64,000 bases of DNA, from the NCBI RefSeq assembly GCF_005047595.1, contig NZ_SUPL01000001.1, positions 124,001-188,000 on the forward strand, written 5' to 3'. Position 1 is the stretch's first letter. Every line of letters begins with the position of its first letter. Positions 37,483 through 45,788 of the stretch are shown one piece after another. The DNA comes from Pontimicrobium aquaticum (GTDB lineage Bacteria > Bacteroidota > Bacteroidia > Flavobacteriales > Flavobacteriaceae). The notes under the pieces are model-generated. The model was given only the letters and a program-made list of their open reading frames with translations, was not told where the DNA came from and made no database searches. The position numbers and the translations under genes are program-made.

Positions 37483-38295
37483 ATGAAGAATAAAGGCTAT
37501 CTTATCTTATCAATTTTATTCTTTTCAATTATTAACATTTTTTCTCAAAACATTAAAATTAAATATTTGGCAAATGAAGGAGTTTTAATAAAATCAAAAA
37601 GCACTCAAATATTAATTGATGCTCTATTTAAAAAAGAGTTTGATTTTTTAGATGTTTTGCCTAATTCAGAATTAGATATAATTGAAAAAGCAAAGGCTAG
37701 CTATGGCTCTATAGATATAGTACTTGCTACACATTTACATGGTGATCATTTTAATCCTCATTTAGTTGGAAATCATTTATTAAACAATAAGGAGGCTATA
37801 TTTCTTGCTCCAGAAGAAACAGTTAATTACTTTAAAGATGATTTCAAAGACTTTAACCAAATAGTTTCAAGAGTAAAACCCTCAACTCCTAACCTTTTTA
37901 AAAGTCAAGCTATTACAATAAAAAATGTAGAAATTAAAGTATTAAGATTTGAACACTTTGGCGATTCTCCTTGGAAAGAAGCAGAAAATGTGGGTTATTT
38001 AATTTCAATTGAAGGCAAAAAAATTCTTCACCTTGGTGATTCCAAAATAAATATTGAAAATCTTAAAAACTTTAATTTGCAAAATGAAAATGTTGATGTA
38101 GCAATTCTTCCTTATTGGCAATTGGGTGCAGACCAACAAAAAGATATTATTGAAAAACACATAAAACCTAAGCAAATATTTGTTGCGCACATTCCTATAG
38201 AAGATCATATTAAGGCTCGTGACGTTATTAAAAGTATCGGATACAAAAATACCTTCCTATTGATTGATAAGTTCAAAACTATTACAATTAAATAA
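37483..38295 (+). CDS. Secreted UlaG-like metallo-beta-lactamase-fold hydrolase
   Basis: 270 residues with a signal peptide near residue 21 (IFSQ). HLHGDH at 84-89 is the zinc site, with HFGDSPW, LHLGDSK and a late VAHIPIEDH completing the ligands. It resembles UlaG-like lactonase/MBL subfamily proteins rather than the tandem MBL pair at 12.5 and 14.7 kb. It could open lactones or act as a nuclease-type hydrolase; the substrate is unknown. Its upstream block is shared with the susC promoter, which links it to that locus. Confidence 0.85.
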   Translation: MKNKGYLILSILFFSIINIFSQNIKIKYLANEGVLIKSKSTQILIDALFKKEFDFLDVLPNSELDIIEKAKASYGSIDIVLATHLHGDHFNPHLVGNHLLNNKEAIFLAPEETVNYFKDDFKDFNQIVSRVKPSTPNLFKSQAITIKNVEIKVLRFEHFGDSPWKEAENVGYLISIEGKKILHLGDSKINIENLKNFNLQNENVDVAILPYWQLGADQQKDIIEKHIKPKQIFVAHIPIEDHIKARDVIKSIGYKNTFLLIDKFKTITIK

Positions 38296-38327
38296 TCGCT
38301 TAAAAAATTAATTTTTGATTAGAAACT

Positions 38328-39107
38328 ATGAATTCCAAATTTCAAAAAATTAAACAAAACACTTTTTTTTTCTTTCTCTTAACAATTTTGATTTCATGTT
38401 TTATGGGATGTGAAAATCAAAAAAAAGAACAAAACAAAAAATGGTTAGAAAAAAATGTTTTAATTAACAATTTAATAGAAACTACAAATTATTATCATAT
38501 GTACGATTCTACTAACTCTAAAGTTGGATCCATGGTTTTTGGCACTTATTTTGAGAATGGATTTTTTGTAGCTAGAGATACATCACTATTTGACGATGGT
38601 AGTGTATATGAAACAGCCGAATTTAAAATAGACACTACAAATTTAAAAATGAGTCAAACAAGAATCAATTTTCAATTTGGCAAGATAAACTCAGTAAATA
38701 TATCGTTAAACAATAATGAAAATAGAATAACAGGAGATTACATAATAAAAAAAGACACAATTACCAATTCAGTAAAAGTTGACTCTGTTTACAAGTATAA
38801 TATCTATAGAGGAGAATTATTTATGCTTTTAAACACCATTAAAATACAAAAAGGAGATTCTTTAAATCTTAATATTTTTGTTCCTATGCAACTTAATACT
38901 TCTAAGGTGCTAATAACAGGCTTAGGAGAAGAAAAAATTAAGGTGCCATATTATGATGATATGCAATTATGTGATCGAATAAAAATTAAGGCAGATGGTG
39001 TAATGCCTGATAATATTATCTGGATTACTAAAACAGAGCCTAGAAGAATGCTTAAAGTACATGTGCCAAATAATAAGCTTGATATAGAGCTAGTAGATGT
39101 TAAATAA
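38328..39107 (+). CDS. Lipoprotein of unknown function
   Basis: 259 residues. The lipobox region FMGC places the lipid anchor at about Cys28. The mature part contains strands with KMSQTRINFQFGKINSVNISL and ends in MLKVHVPNNKLDIELVDVK. I recognise no family or catalytic motif. It lies 32 bases after the UlaG-like gene and is probably co-transcribed with it. Confidence 0.68.
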   Translation: MNSKFQKIKQNTFFFFLLTILISCFMGCENQKKEQNKKWLEKNVLINNLIETTNYYHMYDSTNSKVGSMVFGTYFENGFFVARDTSLFDDGSVYETAEFKIDTTNLKMSQTRINFQFGKINSVNISLNNNENRITGDYIIKKDTITNSVKVDSVYKYNIYRGELFMLLNTIKIQKGDSLNLNIFVPMQLNTSKVLITGLGEEKIKVPYYDDMQLCDRIKIKADGVMPDNIIWITKTEPRRMLKVHVPNNKLDIELVDVK

Positions 39108-39244
39108 TATTATAAATATTTACAAAGCTAAACATCTGTAAAATGTATATCCTGAGATAAGATAAAAATTAAATAAAGTATCAATAATGAGATACATAAG
39201 ACAAAAGTATTAACGAAGAAGATGCCTTAATTACTTGAAATAAA

Positions 39245-39823
39245 ATGAAAAATAAAATGAAAAATAAAACCATAATGACTAAAAAAAATTTGCTAACCAT
39301 AATGCTGGTTATAGTTGGTGTAAATATATATGCACAAAATAATGAAAAATTGCAGCTTGAGAAATTAACACAAAAATTTAAAGATTCAATAGAGAATTTT
39401 GAAGATAATTCTTCATTTAATAGTTTATTAAGTTTAAAAACTCTTATAAGAACAAAAGATTTTGAAGCTTCAAAAACATTCTATACTCAGATTTTGAATT
39501 TGGAAATAATTGAAGAATATGATGATGGCAATGGCTCTAAAGGAATAATCATGAGATTTGGTCCAATAGGTAGTAATGCATTTTTTGAAATTTCAGAAAT
39601 TTCAGATAACCATAGTTATTATCAAGAACAATTTAGTAAAAACCTAGAAAATGATAAGATAGATATACAGTTAAGAACTGATAATATAGAATTTTGGGCT
39701 ATGCGTTTAAAAGAAAAATGGAATGCAAGAGGACCTATACTTAGACCATGGGGCTCTCAATATCTTTATTTGAGAGATCCTGATGGATTACAGATTATTA
39801 TATATCAAGAAAAATCTAAATAG
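39245..39823 (+). CDS. Exported VOC-family (glyoxalase/bleomycin-resistance-fold) protein
   Basis: 192 residues. The signal-like segment NLLTIMLVIVGVNIYAQ follows a long polar start; an internal ATG at 39275 is an equally good start and gives a more usual signal. From residue 60 the VOC fold is clear: LIRTKDFEASKTFYTQILNLEI, FGPIGSNAFFEI, and the closing YLYLRDPDGLQIIIYQE with the metal-site Glu. VOC enzymes act on small molecules in metal-dependent ways. Export of a VOC protein is unusual. No substrate can be assigned. Confidence 0.82.
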   Translation: MKNKMKNKTIMTKKNLLTIMLVIVGVNIYAQNNEKLQLEKLTQKFKDSIENFEDNSSFNSLLSLKTLIRTKDFEASKTFYTQILNLEIIEEYDDGNGSKGIIMRFGPIGSNAFFEISEISDNHSYYQEQFSKNLENDKIDIQLRTDNIEFWAMRLKEKWNARGPILRPWGSQYLYLRDPDGLQIIIYQEKSK

Positions 39824-39989
39824 CACTAAACAATAAAAGAAATATACATTTTTTAGAGTTGTTTCCAATAACAAACTACAATAAGGAAAAATGATGAAAA
39901 AGGTCAAATAAAATTTATCATTTCGCTAAAATTTTTATTTATTAGACAATTGTATATTAATGTTTAACAAAGTAGTATCAAAAGGGTTT

Positions 39990-41087
39990 TTAGTTTTTAA
40001 GAGAAAAACTCGATTGAATAACAAATTCAATAACCTTTGTCTTAGATGTTCTGTAGGATTGTTTTGCCTGCAGATCAGTTTCAAAAAGGCGATTTAAATT
40101 ATTTCCTGATAAATCTTCTAACCTACTTTCTATAACAATTTTATAACGTCCTTTTTTCCATAACACATTAGGAACAAATAAGATACTAGTTGCTTTTTTT
40201 GATAGTTTAAACTCACCTTTAATGAGTTTATTCTCATCTAAAAACACCTGAATTGTTTCTTGTGCCAAAAAAGCATCTAATGATTCATTAAAAACAATTT
40301 TAAGGGGAGCTTTAGTTCTTTCCTGAGGTATTGTAAGTTTCCAATTATTAACAGAAGGACTTTTTGTATCCCTCTCGCTAACAATTATTTTTTTTATATA
40401 CTCCTTATCTAGCTCAACTCCCTCTGCATCAGTTAGTTTTTTAGAAATTTTAATTTCATAAATATTGTCTTTTTTTATAGGAATACCTAGCTTTTCATTC
40501 GGAATTAAGCCTTGTTTAATTCTTCCAGGATCTAACCATAAAGTCAACTCTGTATGGTCTGTATTCCATAATTCATTTTCAAGCGATAGGAATATATCTT
40601 CAGTTTTGTTTGTTAAACAATTTGTAACTGTAATAAAATTTAATATAGGTTGAGATTGCTGCATTGGTTTTGAAAAAACAAAATACATTTTTAATAAGTT
40701 TTCAGGAACTGTATCATTATATGGATGAATGGCAATAACTTTAGGTTGAATTTGATTTTCTGGCTTTGAAATACTAAATTCTTTATAAAGTTTACCATTT
40801 TTAAAAACCTCATAGTTCTCACCTACAGAGAAAGGAATTATTGGCGTAAATATAATTTCATCTCTATTCAATATGAATTCGCCAAGAACTGAACTTTTCT
40901 TTCCTTTTAGTTTTATTTGATATTGACTCTCAAAATCACCAGAAAATAAAACAGCAATAGCAAAACCTGTTTGATTATAGTCGATTCGTAATTGTGATTC
41001 GACTAACCTTTCTTGACAGGAAAGCATTAATAGAACACAAAAAAAGATCAAGAAACACCTACTCTTTTTAAAATATGTTGCGTTCAC
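39990..41087 (-). CDS. Lipoprotein with SbsA/Big_5-like Ig domains
   Basis: A GTG at 41087 gives VNATYFKKSRCFLIFF with lipobox LMLSC shortly after; an ATG at 41138 lies inside the preceding gene and would add 17 residues with no gain, so the GTG is preferred, though neither start is proven. Two Ig-like domains are visible: VIAIHPYNDTVPENLLKMYF with FSKPM, and a second around LKIVFNES. This matches the Big_5 (SbsA) family in surface proteins. Function unknown; probably envelope-attached and co-expressed with the propeller upstream. Confidence 0.72.
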   Translation of the reverse strand: MNATYFKKSRCFLIFFCVLLMLSCQERLVESQLRIDYNQTGFAIAVLFSGDFESQYQIKLKGKKSSVLGEFILNRDEIIFTPIIPFSVGENYEVFKNGKLYKEFSISKPENQIQPKVIAIHPYNDTVPENLLKMYFVFSKPMQQSQPILNFITVTNCLTNKTEDIFLSLENELWNTDHTELTLWLDPGRIKQGLIPNEKLGIPIKKDNIYEIKISKKLTDAEGVELDKEYIKKIIVSERDTKSPSVNNWKLTIPQERTKAPLKIVFNESLDAFLAQETIQVFLDENKLIKGEFKLSKKATSILFVPNVLWKKGRYKIVIESRLEDLSGNNLNRLFETDLQAKQSYRTSKTKVIEFVIQSSFSLKN

Positions 41088-41100
41088 AAAAAAGTAATTA

Positions 41101-42216
41101 TTATAAACTTCTATTTTGTAAAGATAAATGGCCTTCACTTCTTATTAAAAGTAGTGCATTATTATCATCATATTTATCCATTTGTTCAACATTAACATAA
41201 GGAAGGTTTACAGCTTTAACTCCACCAACCTTTCTTCCTAATTCTCTAGTAACAACTGGTTTTGTCATAGAGCCTTTAAAATCAATAATATCAGAAAGAT
41301 TAATGCGTTTTACTGGAGTATCAGTATTTGACAAAAAGAACTTTAATTCTTTACCTTTTTTAAAACTGATAATATCTATAGGTGCATTTCCTGAACCGAG
41401 TTCGGAAACGGTTCTACCTTTTATATGCTTACCATTTTCTAGTTTATCAATAGGAAATAAAACCAGAGGTGTACAAGTATAACTAGCTAATATAAACTCC
41501 TTACCTTTAATCGTTGTAATATCAAATGTTTCGATAGGCGCATTAGTTTCATATCTTCCGTGAGCTGCATGATATATTTCTAAGGTTGAAAAATCTTGCT
41601 TATTATTGAAAGGAAAAGGAATACTGCTAAAAGAAGAACTAAATTCTTTATTTGATAATCCTGACACAAAAACTTTGCCATTGTAATATTTCATATCAGA
41701 TATAGCCCATCTTCTATGAGCGTAATAACCTTTTGTTTTAGGAGATTTAGAAATAGGGTTGGTTAATGTTGTTTTTGCATAGCTAACATTATTAAGAGAA
41801 ACATTTTCTAGCTTTCCATTTGTTAGTCTTAATAAAACAGGAGTGCCATTTTTAGTTTGAATAGAAAAATAAACATTTTTAGAGATAGGGTTTACAGACA
41901 TGTCTGTAATATTTATATTCTTTACAGTTGTTCCTAAAGCTGAGGCAATTTTCTCATCAAAAGAATCAAGAGCAATATTTTCAGGTTTATTTTTTGCAAT
42001 ATTATCTTTTGTGTCAAGAGCAAAAATGGTAGCACTATCAGAATCTCCAATAAATAATATTCCTTCTGGACCAAAACTTAAGCGATAAATTGATTTTATA
42101 TTGGGATTTCCTGTAATAAAGTTTTCAGTTAATGAAGAATTTTCAGTCTTATTGGCCGCAGCAACTGTTACTAAAATAGCAACGAGTAAACTAAATGTGC
42201 AAATAATTTTTTTCAT
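41101..42216 (-). CDS. Secreted beta-propeller-like protein, unknown function
   Basis: 371 residues from the ATG at 42216, chosen because MKKIICTFSLLVAILVTVAAA is a clean signal peptide; the ATG at 42255 would add 13 residues before it. The body is strand-rich with a GPEGILFIGDSDSATIFALD start, resembling NHL/PQQ-like propellers, but blades are irregular and I cannot assign a family. The 3' end overlaps the only ATG start of the next gene. Confidence 0.72.
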   Translation of the reverse strand: MKKIICTFSLLVAILVTVAAANKTENSSLTENFITGNPNIKSIYRLSFGPEGILFIGDSDSATIFALDTKDNIAKNKPENIALDSFDEKIASALGTTVKNINITDMSVNPISKNVYFSIQTKNGTPVLLRLTNGKLENVSLNNVSYAKTTLTNPISKSPKTKGYYAHRRWAISDMKYYNGKVFVSGLSNKEFSSSFSSIPFPFNNKQDFSTLEIYHAAHGRYETNAPIETFDITTIKGKEFILASYTCTPLVLFPIDKLENGKHIKGRTVSELGSGNAPIDIISFKKGKELKFFLSNTDTPVKRINLSDIIDFKGSMTKPVVTRELGRKVGGVKAVNLPYVNVEQMDKYDDNNALLLIRSEGHLSLQNRSL

Positions 42217-42268
42217 GAAATAATTTTTATAATTAGTTTTTCTGTAGTTCAACAATCTATTATATCTA

Positions 42269-43222
42269 CTATTTTGGAGTCATTCGTTTTAAACCTTTAC
42301 CGTTTCTTCTTATCGTATAAATATCACCCTTATCTTTTTTCCCATGTCGATAAGTTCCAAATGCAATAGTACTTCCATCTGGTGACCAACTAGGCAGAAC
42401 ATCTAAAACTTCGTTAAAAGTCAATTGTCTTTGGTTTGACCCATCTGAATTCATGATAAAAATTTCATTATCCCCATCTCTATTAGAAATAAAAGCAATT
42501 TCATTGTTCACTGACCAACTTGGGTCTATATCATTATAATTATTATTAGTCAATCTTTTAATGTTAGTTCCATCAACATTCATAACATATATTTCAAAAT
42601 TACCATCTCTATTCGATTGAAATATTACTTTTTCCCCATCTGGTGACCAACTTCCAAATTGGTCTTTAGCTGGATTATTACTTAAATTCACTTCTTCTAA
42701 AGATTCATTGATTAGATAAATTTCTGAATTTGTGTAATGAAAAGCGTCAGATGAATATAGTAACTGATTCCCTTTTGGGGATACTCTTGGCATTATATTA
42801 TAAGTAGTGTCCCGAGATTTAGTTACTTGCCTAACATTAGTTCCATCAACATTCATAACGTAAATTTCACTGCCGCCAAATCTTTTTTTCTTGTCTTTAT
42901 CAGAGCTAAAGAATATATTCTTTCCATCTTTTGAATAATCACTCCACCATTCATTATGAAAGGTATTCGTTAATCGAGTCATTTTCTCACTACTAATATC
43001 CAAACTGTACAATTCTGCTCCTTTATCATCGTGTCTATATGTGTAAAATAAAATTTTGGTTCCATCAGGTGACCATCGCGGAGCAGTATCATAGACTAAA
43101 GAATCGTTTTGAGTTACCACATCTTTTACCTCAACCTTTGAATTAGTTTTTGTTTTTGAATTACAACTTACTAGTTGAATTAAAAAAATTACTAGAACTG
43201 TTGCTTTAATTAGTTTTTTCAT
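42269..43222 (-). CDS. TolB-like beta-propeller lipoprotein (PD40 repeats)
   Basis: About 317 residues from the ATG at 43222, chosen for the signal MKKLIKATVLVIFLIQLVSC (lipobox LVSC). Six or so PD40 blades with SPDGEKVIFQSNRDGNFEIYV repeat. It is a paralogue of the soluble propeller at 3506-4648 but is lipid-anchored. The upstream region, including TAAATTTG 25 bases before the start, is conserved with that paralogue, so both may share a regulator. Confidence 0.88.
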   Translation of the reverse strand: MKKLIKATVLVIFLIQLVSCNSKTKTNSKVEVKDVVTQNDSLVYDTAPRWSPDGTKILFYTYRHDDKGAELYSLDISSEKMTRLTNTFHNEWWSDYSKDGKNIFFSSDKDKKKRFGGSEIYVMNVDGTNVRQVTKSRDTTYNIMPRVSPKGNQLLYSSDAFHYTNSEIYLINESLEEVNLSNNPAKDQFGSWSPDGEKVIFQSNRDGNFEIYVMNVDGTNIKRLTNNNYNDIDPSWSVNNEIAFISNRDGDNEIFIMNSDGSNQRQLTFNEVLDVLPSWSPDGSTIAFGTYRHGKKDKGDIYTIRRNGKGLKRMTPK

Positions 43223-43246
43223 GTTTAATGAGTTTAAATTTCCTTT

Positions 43247-43254
43247 CAAATTTA
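43247..43254 (-). promoter_or_regulatory. Putative -7 element TAAATTTG of the TolB-like lipoprotein gene
   Basis: On the minus strand this reads TAAATTTG, an exact TAnnTTTG match, 25 bases before the ATG. It lies in a block of about 75 bases similar to the region upstream of the propeller gene at 4648. Confidence 0.55.
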
Positions 43255-43823
43255 ATTGGTGCTTATTTATTATTTATGAATAATGTTATGGATGGTTAAT
43301 TTTGTGACAAACTGTTATTTATTGACAATTTATTAGGTTTTAAAAACTCCCTACAAAAACGTAAGAGCTTTTTTCTATAATCTAAAACCGTGGGTCACCC
43401 ATACTTTCAAATTAAACCATTTTTTCAGAATATAATCCTAAAGTAACTTGTATGTCGTCAGCTTAATTTGAACTTTTTGAGTAAGCTGCTGTAGTAAAAG
43501 TTTTATTTGCTTAAACAAAAAATGATTCAATAAAGAGATTAATAGTATTTAAAATTGTGTTAGTAAATCTCTACTGGGGGAACATAAAGCACCTTAATCC
43601 TATTTATAAGCATTTCATGAAAAGTGGCAAAAATGCAGTCAATTATTTTAAAATATAGATTTGAACAAACTAATATAATGGTTCGAACATAAGTAAATAT
43701 AGTTTACAGTAGAACCTTCAACCTTTTCGGTTCGAGATTTTTATCTTCTAATTTACAAACTTTAATCTTGCGGTCTGGACGGAACTTTATGAGGTTTAAA
43801 TTTTAATTATAATAACCACCTAA
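43255..43823. other. Intergenic region with tRNA-like fragments
   Basis: About 570 bases with no gene. TGCGGTCTGGACGG at 43769 matches the 3' end (minus strand) of a Bacteroidota tRNA-Asp, but no full tRNA fold can be drawn. GGTTCGAACATAAGT at about 43682 recurs, with one change, at about 48685 near another degenerate tRNA-like sequence. Confidence 0.4.
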
Positions 43824-44222
43824 TTACCAAATTGTCCCAATTCCTTTATGTACTGCTTTGAGTAATTTAAATGGTTCATGCCCTATATCATTAACAATTA
43901 TTATTTTAATTTTTTGATTATTATATGGATTGAGCTTATTCATGACATTTGACCAGTTTTTTCCTCTTTCTATACGTGTGTTCCCAATAACTCCTTTTAT
44001 GCTTTTTAAAGAGATCGTATCATTAGCACCTATTATAATTCGTATTGGGATTTGATTTACCGCTTTTATTGCTTTTTTAAGGTTTGGAGAAAATAACATT
44101 CCAGCTGCTTTATTTGGATTATTTTTAAACTGGATTGTTCCGTTAAAAATAGAATCTCTAACAATAGACTTAAATCCATATGGCCAATTAACTTCATCAT
44201 TAGGAAAAGGTTTACTTTGCAT
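43824..44222 (-). pseudogene. C-terminal half of an alpha/beta hydrolase
   Basis: 132 residues with no signal peptide and no nucleophile region. It holds only the last parts of a hydrolase: IRIIIGANDTISL, with the acid, and NDIGHEPFKLL, with the catalytic His. An in-frame stop lies just before the ATG. It probably is the remnant of a truncated gene; an expressed protein of this form could not be a working hydrolase. Confidence 0.55.
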
Positions 44223-44252
44223 TTAGACTACAAAAAAAACTTTTTTTTACTT

Positions 44253-44288
44253 AAAATAGTTCGACTACATGAATTCGAACTATTTTTT
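44253..44288. terminator. Bidirectional hairpin terminator
   Basis: AAAATAGTTCGA and TCGAACTATTTT make a 12-bp stem with a 10-base loop, with T-rich flanks on the plus side. It lies about 120 bases after the stop of the S33-like hydrolase (44406) and upstream of the hydrolase fragment. Confidence 0.55.
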
Positions 44289-44405
44289 CCTAGCATAAAA
44301 GAAAAAATATAACTGAAGTCTTAAAAAGGTTAGCAATCAAATATTATTACTATCTATATTATTAATGTGATATATAGAATTAGCTATTTGAAAATACAAT
44401 CATAA

Positions 44406-45788
44406 TTACTTATGTACTTTAAAGTTGACAGGAGCTTCAATTATTGCTGGTGAACTAAATAATTTAGGATTAGGAGCTGTAAGATAATTTATCATTACTG
44501 GTTTTATTTCATCCCATACTTCCTTGAATAAATCATGAGAGCCATTTTTTACTCTTATAGTATGAGCATTTTTAAAATGCTTCATTATATCTTGAGTATT
44601 TGATGGTGGTGTTCTAGCGTCTTGACTACCATAGATTAATACAATTGGAATTTCGGTATAAAAATCACTTGAAAGTTCATTTGATAGATTTAAGTTTGGT
44701 AATGAGTCGCAGACCTTAAATCTAATACTATTAAGAGCATCTCCCAAAATAGCTTTCTTACTTTGTTTTTTAAGTTTAAGCCATCTATCAGCTTTAGCCC
44801 CAGAAGCACAATCGGTTAATACTGGCATTAAATTCTCATCTTGATTAACACGTATATTAATTGCTCTTTGAGCTAGCCAACTATAATCACCTTCTTGCAT
44901 CTGAAGATATCTATAAGGCAGCTCCCTGTATTCTTTTCTACCTAAAAGCGAAGCAGTTATTAGCTGCAAATCGTAACCTCCTACGACAATTTGAACCCAT
45001 TCATTCGTTTCTGGGTGTTTTACATCAACTTTAATGGGTGAGGTCTCTAAAGATTGTATTTGCCTTTTAACCATCTTAATAAAAGATGGTATTTTATTAT
45101 TTAAAATAGTGTCACGAGACACCATTTTCGACAATCCTTTTAGAATTCTATCTACATTTAAAGGTAGTTTTACTGTATGTGTTAAACCTTCAGGACTATC
45201 CACCAAAATCCTATCTACATGTTTAGGATAGTTTTTTGCATAAGTAAGCCCATGATGACTTCCAAAACTTCCCCCAAACAGCATGATTTTATCATGATTT
45301 AAACTCTTTCTTATATCATTAATATCATCCGCCATAGAAATAACATTATACGATGATAAGTCTCTAGATTTTTCCTGCCAAAACTCTTTACAACCATTAA
45401 TATAATCTCTATATACTTGAGAAAATTTTTCTATTCTCAATGGTTCGTCTAATGGAAGATTAAAGGAACCAGGGCATGTTAAATTTGGAGTAGCCAACCC
45501 ATTACCCCTTTGTTCTACTATAACAACATCACTTTTTAATGTAAAATCATATAAACTCGGCACAATGCTTTTTATCTCTTGAAGAATTGAAGGATTGTCC
45601 CCTGGTCCGCCATCAAGTAAAAAAATAGGAGGTAAAGGATTTGGGTTCTTCGTTTTTATTATAAAAAAAGGGATTTCAATGAGTCTAGAATCTTTCTTTT
45701 CTCTGTTTTCCTTTACTTTAATGCTTTTTAACTCACCTTGAAAAATTTCTCCCGATTCAGAATTGAAGTTAATAAGTCCTTTTTTTAG
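44406..45788 (-). CDS. S33/TAP-like alpha/beta hydrolase domain without its own start codon
   Basis: The open frame runs from 45788 to 44406 (460 codons) directly out of the M61 gene end in the -1 frame, with no ATG, GTG or TTG until a GTG at 45563. That GTG lies after the oxyanion motif FLLDGGPGD, so it cannot start a working enzyme. Motifs present: GGPG, nucleophile in LFGGSFGSHHG, acid in IYGSQDARTPP, His in VKNGSHDLF. The family (proline iminopeptidase/TAP) normally has a signal peptide; here only that is missing. See the finding on the slippery junction. Confidence 0.75.
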   Translation of the reverse strand, partial: LKKGLINFNSESGEIFQGELKSIKVKENREKKDSRLIEIPFFIIKTKNPNPLPPIFLLDGGPGDNPSILQEIKSIVPSLYDFTLKSDVVIVEQRGNGLATPNLTCPGSFNLPLDEPLRIEKFSQVYRDYINGCKEFWQEKSRDLSSYNVISMADDINDIRKSLNHDKIMLFGGSFGSHHGLTYAKNYPKHVDRILVDSPEGLTHTVKLPLNVDRILKGLSKMVSRDTILNNKIPSFIKMVKRQIQSLETSPIKVDVKHPETNEWVQIVVGGYDLQLITASLLGRKEYRELPYRYLQMQEGDYSWLAQRAINIRVNQDENLMPVLTDCASGAKADRWLKLKKQSKKAILGDALNSIRFKVCDSLPNLNLSNELSSDFYTEIPIVLIYGSQDARTPPSNTQDIMKHFKNAHTIRVKNGSHDLFKEVWDEIKPVMINYLTAPNPKLFSSPAIIEAPVNFKVHK

